A stretch of DNA of 64,000 bases from Dyadobacter sp. UC 10 (GTDB lineage: Bacteria; Bacteroidota; Bacteroidia; Cytophagales; Spirosomataceae), in NCBI RefSeq assembly GCF_008369915.1, contig NZ_VSRN01000001.1, forward strand, positions 4,832,501 through 4,896,500, read 5' to 3'. Below, in pieces: positions 36,039 to 45,836 of this stretch. The notes beneath the pieces are model-generated. The model was not told where the DNA came from and did not search any database. It saw only the letters and a list, made by a program, of their open reading frames with translations. The translations under genes were made by a program, and so were the position numbers. Numbering within the stretch: position 1 is the stretch's first letter; the number at the start of each line of letters is the position of its first letter.

Positions 36039-37133
36039 TTAGTTACAACCGTTTCCGGTGACGACGATCCGGCCGTCTTCCGATTTATAAGTGGCCTCGA
36101 TGGTCTTGCAAATCACGTCCAGTTTCTCGTAAAGCGACTCGGCAGTAAGGTCGGCGGTGAGCTCGCAGCGGGCAAACAATGCAGCGTCGTAAGTGATCTG
36201 AACGCTGTAATCGGTTTTGAGCTTTTCAAAAACTTCGTCTACCGGCGTTCTGACAAAGACGAAGTCCTTGTGCGTCGCATTGGCTTTCACCAGCACCGGC
36301 TCCTTCACGAGCGACCGCACCAGCTCGGCTTCTTTTCTTGACAAAACTGCCTGCTGGTTGGGAAGCAGCAATAAGTCCCGCACTTTACCTTCGGTGCTGC
36401 CCGCAGCCGGTTTGGCATCCTCAGCAATAGATACTGCCACTTTTCCCGAGGTAACATTGATCGTAATGTCCTGATCCTGTTCGTAAGCTTTAATGTTAAA
36501 ACTGGTACCCAGCACTTTCGTAACCAGCTCATTGGAATACACAAAAAACGGGCGTTCAGGATTTTTGGCTACATCAAAAAATGCCTCTCCGCTCAGGAAA
36601 ACCTCACGTTTATCACCTGCATTAAATTCCTCCGGAAAGGAAATCCGGCTTGCAGGTGCCAGGCGCACCTTGCTGCCGTCGGCAAAGACAATGGACATGG
36701 GCGTACCGCCATTATTGACCTTTTCGACCAGCCGTCTTCCTGAGTCGATTACATTGGACTGATAGGAATAGCTTTTGTCGGACTGCTTGCCGTAAAACCA
36801 GAAGCCCAGCAGCAAAACGATTGACGCGGCGGCCGACCAGTAGGGCCAGGTGGGGAAAAACCTCCGGACCGGACGTTCGTCTTCCTGGTTCAATTGCGTT
36901 TTGATATTACGGAAAACCTGCTTTTGCTGCTCTTCCGGGACGAAACCGCTGCTGACGTGTTCGTCCAATGCCAGCAAAAACTTCCGGGCCTGTGCGACTT
37001 CTGTGGATTTCTGAGGGTGCTGGTCGAGGAATTTTTGCCAGAATGCATTTGATTCTGCCGAGGGCGACTGCACCCATTTTCGAAATGCAGTGTCCTCGAG
37101 AAAGTCCTTTACCAAGTAATGTTCGTAGTTCAT
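36039..37133 (-). CDS. FecR-family anti-sigma factor
   Basis: A 364-residue single-pass membrane protein. The cytoplasmic part (about 1-90) contains YLVKDFLEDTAFRKWVQSP; one transmembrane segment (about 97-114, AAASIVLLLGFWFYG) follows. The periplasmic FecR domain (VNNGGTPMSIVFADGSKVRLAPASRISFPEEF; REVFLSGEAFFDVAKNPERPFFVYS) and a C-terminal STN-like DUF4974 region (FVRTPVDEVFEKLKTDYSVQITYD) complete it. It should hold the sigma factor at 37220-37804 inactive until the SusC STN domain signals ligand binding. Order sigma-FecR-SusC is standard. Confidence 0.94.
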   Translation of the reverse strand: MNYEHYLVKDFLEDTAFRKWVQSPSAESNAFWQKFLDQHPQKSTEVAQARKFLLALDEHVSSGFVPEEQQKQVFRNIKTQLNQEDERPVRRFFPTWPYWSAAASIVLLLGFWFYGKQSDKSYSYQSNVIDSGRRLVEKVNNGGTPMSIVFADGSKVRLAPASRISFPEEFNAGDKREVFLSGEAFFDVAKNPERPFFVYSNELVTKVLGTSFNIKAYEQDQDITINVTSGKVAVSIAEDAKPAAGSTEGKVRDLLLLPNQQAVLSRKEAELVRSLVKEPVLVKANATHKDFVFVRTPVDEVFEKLKTDYSVQITYDAALFARCELTADLTAESLYEKLDVICKTIEATYKSEDGRIVVTGNGCN

Positions 37134-37219
37134 AAAAGGGGTTCGTGTGGTTCCTTTTATGTACAGAGAGTAGCGGGGTTGGTTTTAACCTTGTAAAAGC
37201 AATATTCTTTGAAAAAAAA

Positions 37220-37804
37220 TTACTGATTAAGTAAAAGCCCGACAATCAACAGAATGGCAACCCTTTTCAAAATGGCCAGTGCTTTCTGCACCAGATTCCG
37301 GGCGGTCTGCTCCTTGATGTTAAGCACCTGGGCAACTTCTGCGTATTCGAGGTTATGATAGTAACGGAGCAGCAGGGCTTCGTGTTGGCGGGGTGGAAGC
37401 AGGTCCAGCCAGCGGCGGATCTGTTCGGTTTGTTCAAAAGTTTCTTCGTCGCCCGCGTAAATCGTCTCGGGCGACATCTGGACAGGCAGCAGGTTTTCAT
37501 CAAGATCCTCCCAATCCTCACCCCTCGTTTCGTTTTTCAGACTTCTTACGATTTCCCGGCGGACGGATCTGAACAGGTAAAACCTGACCGACTCCGCCTG
37601 GCCCAGCGTGCGACGACTCCGCCAGATGTTGATAAACAAATCCTGTATCGCATCGCTGACTATTTCTTCCGCTGCAAGCTTCTTCCCATAACTGAAAAGG
37701 ATCTGAAAATACCGGTTATACAACGACTCGAAAGCAGACTCATCGCCTGCCCTCATAGCGGCCCAAAGTGCCTGATCGTCGGTATGTTCGGTAAACGGTT
37801 TCAA
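37220..37804 (-). CDS. ECF RNA polymerase sigma factor
   Basis: A 194-residue sigma-70 region 2/4 protein: region 2 in AFESLYNRYFQILFSYGKKL-AEEIVSDAIQDLFINIW, region 4 in LPPRQHEALLLRYYHNLEYAEVAQVLNIKEQTARNLVQKAL. The C-terminus has an extra hydrophobic tail (VAILLIVGLLLNQ). No ATG precedes region 2; the likely start is TTG at 37804, with GGAGAAA seven bases upstream. The first ATG (37756) would remove residues before the core. It is partnered with the FecR downstream and diverges from a second ECF sigma gene. Confidence 0.88.
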   Translation of the reverse strand: MKPFTEHTDDQALWAAMRAGDESAFESLYNRYFQILFSYGKKLAAEEIVSDAIQDLFINIWRSRRTLGQAESVRFYLFRSVRREIVRSLKNETRGEDWEDLDENLLPVQMSPETIYAGDEETFEQTEQIRRWLDLLPPRQHEALLLRYYHNLEYAEVAQVLNIKEQTARNLVQKALAILKRVAILLIVGLLLNQ

Positions 37805-38101
37805 GATGCGCTTTCTCCGCAAATAAAAACAAAAAACCTTGAAAAAATTAAAATTGCCGATCAGGTAGATCAAATAGAAGGAATTAGCTCGCTCTCCGAA
37901 GAGCGGGAAGGATGCGGTCGGAAGTGGGTTTTAAAACACATAGTAGTGCCAATAATTTGTCATTTCTATCTTTGGAAGCCAGAAATTAAGCGTAAGTGGG
38001 ATACTGTCGTGCAATGATAAAAGTTTAATTTATTATGCAGAGCTAGGGTGTTTTGTAGCGGAACTTGTCTTTACTATTGAAAGCATCAATCAATCAGGAC
38101 A

Positions 38102-38749
38102 TTGAATCAGAAAAAAACTGAGCTAACAACCGCTTCGGGCAGCATACCAATTGAAGCTTCGGTGACGATCGGTGAGATTCATGCAGCGGATTGCACGCAG
38201 GACAAGGAGTACTTTATCCGGCAAGCTTTTCACATCAACGCGCTTACCGGCTATGAACTGCTTTTCAGGCAATACTACGGTTCACTATGCAGCCACGCGG
38301 CGAGGTACGTATATACGAGGGAGGTTGCCGAGGATCTGGTTTCAGAGGTATTTTATACTTTTTGGAAAAATCAGGCTTATCAGCAGATCAATACATCTTT
38401 TCGGGCTTACCTGTTTGCTTCCGTCCGGTACAAGGCCCTTAACTATCTGAAATGGGAGTTTTTTAAGGAGGATAATTTCGAATTGCAGGAGGATGATGAA
38501 ATGGGCGGAACACCCGAACCGGATCAGGTACTTGAATACGATGAACTCTGCATGTACATAGAAAAGATCGCCGCCTCACTGCCTCCCCAATGTCGCAAGG
38601 TATTTCTGCTCAACCGGTTTGAAGGAAAGTCTTACTCTGAAATTGCGAAAACAATGGGTGTATCCGTGAAAGCGATAGAGGGACACATGAGCAAGGCGCT
38701 GGCCGTGTTCCGCAAGGCGCTGACTGCTTACAGAATGCCGGGGAAGTAG
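38102..38749 (+). CDS. ECF RNA polymerase sigma factor
   Basis: A 215-residue sigma factor. Region 2 is in YELLFRQYYGSLCSHAARYVYTREVAEDLVSEVFYTFW (several helices), region 4 in LPPQCRKVFLLNRFEGKSYSEIAKTMGVSVKAIEGHMSKAL, typical of the Bacteroidota ECF group with the RNA polymerase sigma-70 factor, Bacteroides expansion signature. No in-frame ATG precedes region 2: the start is TTG at 38102 or GTG at 38162. It opens a plus-strand operon running to 53365 and diverges from the other sigma gene, with about 300 bases between. Confidence 0.88.
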   Translation: MNQKKTELTTASGSIPIEASVTIGEIHAADCTQDKEYFIRQAFHINALTGYELLFRQYYGSLCSHAARYVYTREVAEDLVSEVFYTFWKNQAYQQINTSFRAYLFASVRYKALNYLKWEFFKEDNFELQEDDEMGGTPEPDQVLEYDELCMYIEKIAASLPPQCRKVFLLNRFEGKSYSEIAKTMGVSVKAIEGHMSKALAVFRKALTAYRMPGK

Positions 38750-38802
38750 GGTTGGAGCAGGTAGAATTAGCCAATTAACAAGAGAATCAACACAAAATTG
38801 AA

Positions 38803-39819
38803 ATGGAATTTATAATTACAAAAGAGATCATGTTCAACTATTTTTCGGGACATGCTTCGGCGCTGCAAAAGAAAATGATTGCGGAGAGCCTGGCAGATCC
38901 AAAAAATCTCGAAATCTATTATGCATATCTCGAAGAATGGGAAAAATGCCAGCCGCAGTTTTTGCCGGATCTCCCAGCCGCATTCTCTAAAAATCTCAAA
39001 CGTATACACAGCACCGAACGGCAGCCACGCCGGCTTCGCAAGGATGCGGCAATCCGTCCGCTTCACGCTTTAACCAGCCTGGTTGCTGTTAAAGTAGCAG
39101 CCTGCCTATTCGTGCTCGGATTGACCGGGTACTTTTTTCGCGATCATATCCTTTATGAAAACTATGAGACAGCGTACGGTGAATTGCGCTCATTTACACT
39201 TTCTGACAGCAGCAGCGTGGTACTCAATTCCAACAGTACCCTGCGCGTGCCCCGGTTCACCTTCGCCGTATGGTCCAGGGAAGTTCGTCTAGCCGGAGAA
39301 GCGGAGTTTCATGTGAGAAGGCGGGATGATAAGCTTCGTTTTGTAGTCCATACCCCTGGCAATAATACGGTTACTGTATTGGGGACCGAGTTTTCAGTAT
39401 ACAGCAGGAATAATAAAACTGACGTAACATTAAACAAAGGAAAAGTAGAGCTGGCCTCTGTAAACTCGCTCGAACCTACCGTCATGAAACCCGGTGAAAA
39501 AGGAAGTTTTGCGCCGGACGGAAGCATTTATATCCAGGCACTTTCTCCCGGGGAGCTTTCCAGTCAGACAGCCTGGAAGGAACAGCGTTTTGCATTCAAC
39601 CACACTACACTTACAGAAATTGCAGTACAGATCCGAGACGTTTTCGGAACAGACATCCGGATTGACGACCCTTCGCTGGCAAGCAGGCAGCTGACAGGAA
39701 CTTTCAAAGCTCAGACGGCCGATGACCTTCTGGAAGTTCTTAAAGAAATGCTTGGTATTGAAGTAATTAAAGTAAAAAAGCAAGTGCACCTTATTCCTAA
39801 ACCCACAAACACCAATTAA
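38803..39819 (+). CDS. FecR-family anti-sigma factor
   Basis: A 338-residue membrane anti-sigma factor. A short cytoplasmic part is followed by one transmembrane segment near residues 90-107 (VAVKVAACLFVLGLTGYFF). The FecR domain (YGELRSFTLSDSSSVVLNSNSTLRVPRFT; REVRLAGEAEFHVRRRDDKLRFVVHT; VTVLGTEFSVYSR) and a C-terminal DUF4974/STN-like region (FNHTTLTEIAVQIRDVFGTDIRID) follow. It sits between the sigma factor (54 bases upstream) and an STN-bearing SusC (32 bases downstream), the standard trans-envelope signalling order. Confidence 0.94.
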   Translation: MEFIITKEIMFNYFSGHASALQKKMIAESLADPKNLEIYYAYLEEWEKCQPQFLPDLPAAFSKNLKRIHSTERQPRRLRKDAAIRPLHALTSLVAVKVAACLFVLGLTGYFFRDHILYENYETAYGELRSFTLSDSSSVVLNSNSTLRVPRFTFAVWSREVRLAGEAEFHVRRRDDKLRFVVHTPGNNTVTVLGTEFSVYSRNNKTDVTLNKGKVELASVNSLEPTVMKPGEKGSFAPDGSIYIQALSPGELSSQTAWKEQRFAFNHTTLTEIAVQIRDVFGTDIRIDDPSLASRQLTGTFKAQTADDLLEVLKEMLGIEVIKVKKQVHLIPKPTNTN

Positions 39820-39851
39820 ACCCATGTCCATTACTAAACCTTTCTTGCTAC

Positions 39852-42800
39852 ATGAGACAAAAATTTAGGTTTATCAGCATTTGGTCCGCGGCTGTATTTC
39901 TTTTCATTTCCATTGAGATCCCAGCGCAGATCCTGGCATTGTCTCCACAGCACAAAGTGAGCCAGGAAAGATCCGAAACACAAGTAAAACAGGTACGGGA
40001 GGTAATTCTGCAATTGAAGGAACTCTATAAAGCAGATATTCTTTTTGAAGAAAAACTCCTGGAAGGACTCGAAGCGAAGGGAATGACGGTGAAGCCCAAA
40101 AGTACGCTTGAAGAAAACCTGAGGCAGTTGCTTGCACCAGTCGGTCTCAGACACAGAAAAGTAAGGGGGAATTCATTTGTGATACTGCCCGCAAGCACAA
40201 AAGCAGCAGGTACGCCGGAAATAACACCCAGTCAAAAAAAAGGGCCCGATCACAGCAATCTGAAAACGCTGGTCAGTGATGGGCCACGCGTGTTAGCGCC
40301 GCAACAGGCTGAAATCGTGGTGAAAGGAAGAGTGACGGATTCAGAAAAGAACGAAGCATTACCCGGCGTGAGTGTCCTGCTCAAAGGATCCACAGCCGGC
40401 GTGATTACGGATGAAAAAGGTGAATTTGAGATTAAGGTGGCAGATACTTCCGCAGTCCTAGTTTTCAGCTTTATCGGATTTACCTCGCAGGAAACGTCGG
40501 TAGGTACGAAAAGTTTTGTGTCAATGGTATTGAAACCGGCGCTCAACTCGCTGGAAGAGCTGGTGGTAGTAGGTTATGGAACGCAGAAAAAAGTAAATCT
40601 CACCGGCTCTGTGGCTACGATGGATGCGAAGCAGCTGTCTGTCGTACCGTCGGGGAACGTGGGTAACCTGCTTGCCGGAAACCTGCCGGGGCTCATATCC
40701 GTACAGCGTAGCGGCGAACCCGGGAAAGATGATCCTACTTTGTCGATCCGCGGTTTCGGGAATGCGCTTGTGGTGGTTGATGGTATCGTAGGCAGGGATT
40801 TCTTCCGGCTTGATCCGAATGAGATCGAGAGTATCACCATATTGAAAGATGCGGCATCTGCGTCGGTATACGGCGTCAGCGGAGGTAACGGTGTAATCCT
40901 TGTAACAACCAAAAAAGGCGTTTCGGGCAAACCTGAGCTGAGTTATTCGATGAATTACTCGGTGCAGCATGTGACCAAATATCCAAGGCTGGTTAACTCC
41001 GAAGAATTTGCAACATTGAAAAATGAGGCAGCCGTAAACATCGGAGGCACACCGGTTTACAGCCAGGCCGATGTGCAGAAATTCCGCGACGGCAGCGACC
41101 CGATGAATTTTCCAAACTATAACTATTACGATTTATATGTAAGAGATTATACGCCGGTTGTGCAGCAAAACCTAAGCGTAAGAGGAGGAAGCGATAAGAT
41201 CAAATATTTCTTTTTGCTGGGCGGGCACAAAGCTACTGCCATGTGGGGCGAGGGAGACCAGACTTACAAAAAATACAATTTCAGGTCGAATGTAGAGGCG
41301 CAGATTAATGACAACCTGAAAGTGTCCGTGGATATAGGTGCAAGGAGCGAAACGCGGAACGACCTCGTGCAGGACGCTTACTTAATGGCTTCCTGGCTGC
41401 AATACTCCTGGCCAATCGTGAACCCAAAAACGCCAGATGGAAAGATCGCAAATACCAACTACGGGCTTTCCGGATACCTGGAACCGGAACTATCGGGATA
41501 TGCCAGAAACCGCCGGAATGCATTGCAGGGTAACCTCGCCATTGATTACAAAATCCCTTTTGTTGACGGCTTAAATGCCCGGTTTCTGGCGGCCTACGAT
41601 TTGCTATATGAAGATTCCAAGCACTGGCAAAAGCAGATCAAGCACCACGTTTGGGACCCGGCCACGGGAAAATCGCGGGTAGTAGGCGGGCGCGACAGTA
41701 ATTTTCTTGTATTGGGAAAAGGAGAAAATTCGTCAACCCGGATTCAGGCTTCGCTCAACTACAATAAGCTCATCGCAAATCACCATAATGTAGGCGCAAT
41801 GCTTCTGTATGAGGAAAATGAGATTAAAGGAACGAGCATTTCTGCCAGAAGGGATAATTATGTAGTGCCGATCGACCAGCTCTTCGCGGGCCCGCTACTG
41901 GGCCAGACCAATTCGGGAACTGCGATGGATGATGGGAGACAAAGCCTCGTGGGCAGGTTCAGCTACGATTACGATGGCAAATACCTCCTCGAATACAGCT
42001 TTCGGTATGACGGATCGCCGCGCTTTCCGGTTGAGAGACGCTGGGGACTCTTCTCAGGAGTTTCGGCAGGATGGAGATTGTCGGAAGAGAAATTCATTTC
42101 AGACCGTCTTCCCTTTCTCGGAAACCTGAAACTGCGCGGCTCGTACGGGGAATCCGGGAATGATAATACCGGCGCTTTCCAATATTTGGCAGGTTACAAT
42201 TATCCTTCCCAAACCTATATTATGGGAGGCAATGAAGTTTCAAGCGGACTGGTTGATGCAGGTGTGCCCAATCCCAACATTACCTGGGAGCGTACGAGCA
42301 TGTTTAATGCGGGAATTGATTTTGGTCTTAAAAATCACCTGCTGGACGTTGAATTCGATATTTTCAGACGCCAGCGTAAAGGTATGCTGGGCACAAGGGC
42401 ATTGCAGCTGCCAAGTACATTTGGCGCCGGACTGCCTGCGGAGAACCTGAATGCAGACCAGACTTCGGGTATGGAGCTTGTGGTAAGTCATTCCAACAAG
42501 ATCAGTCAGGTGAAATTCAATATTTCAGGAAATGTCTCATTCTCGAAATCGAAATGGACGGATTACGAACAGGGCGAATTTCCCTCGCAGGATGCATACT
42601 GGCGAAACAGCGTTCAGGGCAGGTGGAAAAACAGGTTCTGGGGTTTGAAAGCGGTTGGGCAGTTTCAGTCGGAAGAGGAAATCCTCAGCTCGCCCGTTCA
42701 GGACGCACTTGGGAATTCCACGCTGCTTCCGGGAGATATAAAGTACCAGGATTTCAACAATGACGGGGTGATCAATGATTACGATGGGCAGCCGCTGGGT

Positions 42801-43307
42801 CGCGGCGAAATTCCGGAGATCATGTACGGGTTGAACCTCAACGCATCCTGGAAGAAATTCTCAGTGACCATGAACTGGCAGGGCGGGGCCAATTTTGTAA
42901 TGCAAATGCAGCATTTCCTGATCCAGCCTTTTGCCAATGATATGAGCACCTACGCGTACTTTATGGACCGGTGGCACCGCGCGGATATTACCAACCCGGA
43001 TTCGGAATGGATACCCGGCCGCTATCCGGCGATCCGTAACAATGGTACGAATAACAACAACCGGTTTTCTTCTTTTTGGTTAAAAGATGCCTCTTACATT
43101 CGTTTGAAAGCATTGAATATCAACTATACAATCGACCTGCCGCGGTTGGAACGGATCGGCGTGAAATCGTTGACAGCCTTTTTGAGCGGACAAAACCTGA
43201 TCACTTTTTCAGGTCTGGAATACATGGACCCGGAAACGCCTACCGGCAGAAATTCGGTTTACCCGCTGCAAAAAACGTACAACCTGGGCTTTAATATCAC
43301 TTTTTAA
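39852..43307 (+). CDS. SusC-type TonB-dependent transporter with STN domain
   Basis: A 1151-residue outer-membrane transporter: signal peptide (to about 28), STN-like domain (about 40-112, VREVILQLKELYKADILFEE through VILPAS), a linker, CarboxypepD_reg-like domain (VKGRVTDSEKNEALPGVSVLLKG), TonB-linked VVVGYGTQKKVNLTGS, plug (GNLLAGNLPGLISVQRSGEPGKD; LKDAASASVYGVSGGNGVILVTTKKG) and barrel ending LGFNITF. The plug variant lacks the usual IRGxxS-type tail seen in the other two. It begins the transport part of the MurQ-containing operon. Ligand unknown; the downstream genes suggest an N-acetylmuramic acid-bearing compound. Confidence 0.95.
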   Translation: MRQKFRFISIWSAAVFLFISIEIPAQILALSPQHKVSQERSETQVKQVREVILQLKELYKADILFEEKLLEGLEAKGMTVKPKSTLEENLRQLLAPVGLRHRKVRGNSFVILPASTKAAGTPEITPSQKKGPDHSNLKTLVSDGPRVLAPQQAEIVVKGRVTDSEKNEALPGVSVLLKGSTAGVITDEKGEFEIKVADTSAVLVFSFIGFTSQETSVGTKSFVSMVLKPALNSLEELVVVGYGTQKKVNLTGSVATMDAKQLSVVPSGNVGNLLAGNLPGLISVQRSGEPGKDDPTLSIRGFGNALVVVDGIVGRDFFRLDPNEIESITILKDAASASVYGVSGGNGVILVTTKKGVSGKPELSYSMNYSVQHVTKYPRLVNSEEFATLKNEAAVNIGGTPVYSQADVQKFRDGSDPMNFPNYNYYDLYVRDYTPVVQQNLSVRGGSDKIKYFFLLGGHKATAMWGEGDQTYKKYNFRSNVEAQINDNLKVSVDIGARSETRNDLVQDAYLMASWLQYSWPIVNPKTPDGKIANTNYGLSGYLEPELSGYARNRRNALQGNLAIDYKIPFVDGLNARFLAAYDLLYEDSKHWQKQIKHHVWDPATGKSRVVGGRDSNFLVLGKGENSSTRIQASLNYNKLIANHHNVGAMLLYEENEIKGTSISARRDNYVVPIDQLFAGPLLGQTNSGTAMDDGRQSLVGRFSYDYDGKYLLEYSFRYDGSPRFPVERRWGLFSGVSAGWRLSEEKFISDRLPFLGNLKLRGSYGESGNDNTGAFQYLAGYNYPSQTYIMGGNEVSSGLVDAGVPNPNITWERTSMFNAGIDFGLKNHLLDVEFDIFRRQRKGMLGTRALQLPSTFGAGLPAENLNADQTSGMELVVSHSNKISQVKFNISGNVSFSKSKWTDYEQGEFPSQDAYWRNSVQGRWKNRFWGLKAVGQFQSEEEILSSPVQDALGNSTLLPGDIKYQDFNNDGVINDYDGQPLGRGEIPEIMYGLNLNASWKKFSVTMNWQGGANFVMQMQHFLIQPFANDMSTYAYFMDRWHRADITNPDSEWIPGRYPAIRNNGTNNNNRFSSFWLKDASYIRLKALNINYTIDLPRLERIGVKSLTAFLSGQNLITFSGLEYMDPETPTGRNSVYPLQKTYNLGFNITF

Positions 43308-43316
43308 CTGACTACG

Positions 43317-45089
43317 ATGAAGAGCAAAATATTACTTTCATTTATGCTGCTGGCCTTTATGGGTTGCGTTGATGATGTGCTCGACCGCAAGCCGCTGAAC
43401 CTGGTGTCAGACGCGGATGTGTGGCAGTCAACCCAGCTGGTCGATCTTTACCTGGTCGCGCTGTACGACAACATCCCAACGGGAATGGCACGGGGCGGCG
43501 CTGCCTTTGAATTTCACTACACCGACGAAGCTTCCCACCCTTATGCGGGTTCTATATTTGTGTCTGATTACGGCATTCAGGCTCTGGCGCTGAACACGAC
43601 CATGTACTCATGGATCAGGAAGGCCAATTATTTCCTGGAAATGATCCCGACGAGCGCACTTACAGCTGAGGAAATCGCTACGCGGACTGCGGAGTGCCGG
43701 TTTATCCGCGCCTACTACTATTTTGATCTGGTCAAAAAGTACGGTGGTATGCCAATTATTACCGAAGTCCAGGGCTTTGACACTGATATCGAGGCACTCA
43801 GAGTTTCCCGCAATACCGAAAAAGAAGTATATGATTACATCCTCGCCGAACTGGATGCGGCGGCTGCCGGGCTGCCCGAAAGCTGGGATGCAACCAATTC
43901 CAACAGGGCCACCAAATGGTCGGCACTGGCGCTCAAATCACGTTCCATGCTTTACGCCGCGTCGATCGCTAAGTATGGCGCGGTCCAACTCAATGGGCTG
44001 ATCGGCATTCCGGCAGACCAGGCACTGCAGTATTACCGGCATTCACTGGATGCTTCCAAAGCGATTGTTGATGGAAAGAAATATTCGCTGTACGCGAAAA
44101 GCTACGATCCGGAAACAGGGTCGGGCGACCCGGCGGCTAATTACGAGAGCATTTTTACGGATGAGAACAACGTGGAAGTAATCTTCCAAAAAGCATACAG
44201 CGACCCTAACAAAACGCATTTGTATGATACTTACGTGCTGCCGCATAGTTTCAAGCCGGCCTGCTGCGGAAGTGTGGGATCGGTGACGCTGGAAATGGTG
44301 GAATCCTACGAGAATATCGACGGTACACCCGGAAAGCTGGACTATGAGAATAAGGTTTTCGAAACGCCGGATGTGCTTTTTAAAAATAAAGACCCCAGGT
44401 TCAAAGCAACGGTTTCGAGGTCTGAATCTCCGTTCATTGGCCGAAATATTCAGATCTACCGCGGGATTGTGGCGCCAAACGGAACTGTGTACGATGCGCC
44501 GGGAGCTGATTTTCCATTAGACCCGAGCCGCAAGCAGGTCGGGCTGGATGGGCCTGCGCCGCTTGGCGATGTTGGGAAAACAGGATTTTATCTGCGCAAA
44601 TACATCAATACAAAAGGAGGGATCGTACCCGACGGACGCTCAGCGCAGAATTACGTCGATTTCAGATATGCGGAGATCCTGCTGAACCTGGCAGAAGCCA
44701 ATTTTGAGGCAAATCTTGACAAAGCCGCTGCATTGAATGCAATCAACCAGATACGGTCCAGGGCAGGTATTGCCAAACTGACCACCGCGCAGTTGACGCT
44801 CGAAAAAGTCCGCAACGAGAGAAAGATAGAGCTGGCATTTGAAGACAAAAGGTTCTGGGATATGAGAAGATGGCGCATCGGAACCAGCCTTTTCCGCAAT
44901 ACCCAGATGCACGGATTGTGGCCCTACCTGCAATATAAGGATGGAAATTACAAGTACACATTCAGGAAGCAATCGGGAGCGCCGATCGACAATGGCTACA
45001 CGCGGCTGTTCCAGGAGCGCGACTATTACAGCGACTTATCCGCCTACATCCGCTCCAATGCCAACATTCGCAATAATCCCGGATGGTAA
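43317..45089 (+). CDS. SusD/RagB-family surface ligand-binding lipoprotein
   Basis: A 590-residue lipoprotein (lipobox Cys in MLLAFMGC), longer than the other two SusD proteins. It has the TPR core (IATRTAECRFIRAYYYFDLVKKYGGMPIITE split), the DFRYAEILLNLAEANFEA signature, NQIRSRAGI, VRNERKIELAFEDKRFWDMRRW and ends NIRNNPGW. It starts ten bases after the SusC stop. It supplies the ligand lid of the transporter. Confidence 0.95.
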   Translation: MKSKILLSFMLLAFMGCVDDVLDRKPLNLVSDADVWQSTQLVDLYLVALYDNIPTGMARGGAAFEFHYTDEASHPYAGSIFVSDYGIQALALNTTMYSWIRKANYFLEMIPTSALTAEEIATRTAECRFIRAYYYFDLVKKYGGMPIITEVQGFDTDIEALRVSRNTEKEVYDYILAELDAAAAGLPESWDATNSNRATKWSALALKSRSMLYAASIAKYGAVQLNGLIGIPADQALQYYRHSLDASKAIVDGKKYSLYAKSYDPETGSGDPAANYESIFTDENNVEVIFQKAYSDPNKTHLYDTYVLPHSFKPACCGSVGSVTLEMVESYENIDGTPGKLDYENKVFETPDVLFKNKDPRFKATVSRSESPFIGRNIQIYRGIVAPNGTVYDAPGADFPLDPSRKQVGLDGPAPLGDVGKTGFYLRKYINTKGGIVPDGRSAQNYVDFRYAEILLNLAEANFEANLDKAAALNAINQIRSRAGIAKLTTAQLTLEKVRNERKIELAFEDKRFWDMRRWRIGTSLFRNTQMHGLWPYLQYKDGNYKYTFRKQSGAPIDNGYTRLFQERDYYSDLSAYIRSNANIRNNPGW

Positions 45090-45120
45090 TATCCGGGATG
45101 TAATCAAAAACGACAACCTT

Positions 45121-45795
45121 ATGAAACGATCTGTAAGCATTTTCATGGTAGCCGCATTGCTTTCCGGCTGCTCCATTGATAATTACGAAAAACCTTCCCT
45201 GCAACTGACGGGGAAGATCATCGATTCGGAAAGCAAAGAACTGGTGGAATCGGGCGGGATCAATGCGGGTACCGTTGTGAAAACCTATGAAGGAAGTTCG
45301 GAGCAGCCGCTGTTGCTGAGCACGTTTCCGGACGGAAATTTTGTGAACAGTAAAATGTTCCCGGCGGAGTACCGGCTGGTGGCGGAGGGACCTTTTACAC
45401 TCGTCAGGGCCGAGCAACCGGTTTCTCTTTCCAAAAACGAAAGTGTGGATATTGAAGTGATTCCGAATATGCGGGTGAAAAGCACGCTGGTAAGTTCGTC
45501 GACGAACGCTGCCACGGTGAAGATATCGTATCAGAAAGTGAACGCGCAACAGGAGGCCGCGGCGCTGGGCATTACATGGAGCACTTCTCCAAACCCCAAT
45601 ATGCTGGTCTTCCCGCATGGAAAAACGATTCTGGATGATGTTTCAGCTGATAAAATTCCTGATTCGGGCGAGCGTACCTATCAGCTCACGGGCCTGAGTC
45701 CCAAAACAACTTACTATATCAGGGCGGCTGCGCGCACGGTTAACCCCGGTAACTACTACAATTACAGTCCACAGCTTGTGCTGAAAACTGAGTAA
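45121..45795 (+). CDS. DUF3823 surface lipoprotein
   Basis: A 224-residue lipoprotein (MKRSVSIFMVAALLSGC, Cys at residue 17). The N-terminal DUF3823 domain contains the LTGKIIDSESKELVESGGINAGTV and FPDGNFVNSKMFPAEYRLVAEGPF patterns. The C-terminal part is a fibronectin type III-like domain (VSSSTNAATVKISYQKV; YQLTGLSPKTTYYIRAAARTV). The ATG at 45121 was chosen over longer frames because it starts the lipoprotein signal. DUF3823 proteins typically follow SusD and are taken to be extra surface binding proteins. Confidence 0.9.
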   Translation: MKRSVSIFMVAALLSGCSIDNYEKPSLQLTGKIIDSESKELVESGGINAGTVVKTYEGSSEQPLLLSTFPDGNFVNSKMFPAEYRLVAEGPFTLVRAEQPVSLSKNESVDIEVIPNMRVKSTLVSSSTNAATVKISYQKVNAQQEAAALGITWSTSPNPNMLVFPHGKTILDDVSADKIPDSGERTYQLTGLSPKTTYYIRAAARTVNPGNYYNYSPQLVLKTE

Positions 45796-45836
45796 CAAAG
45801 CATTATTATTTTTTTCTTAATAAAACAGATATTTCA

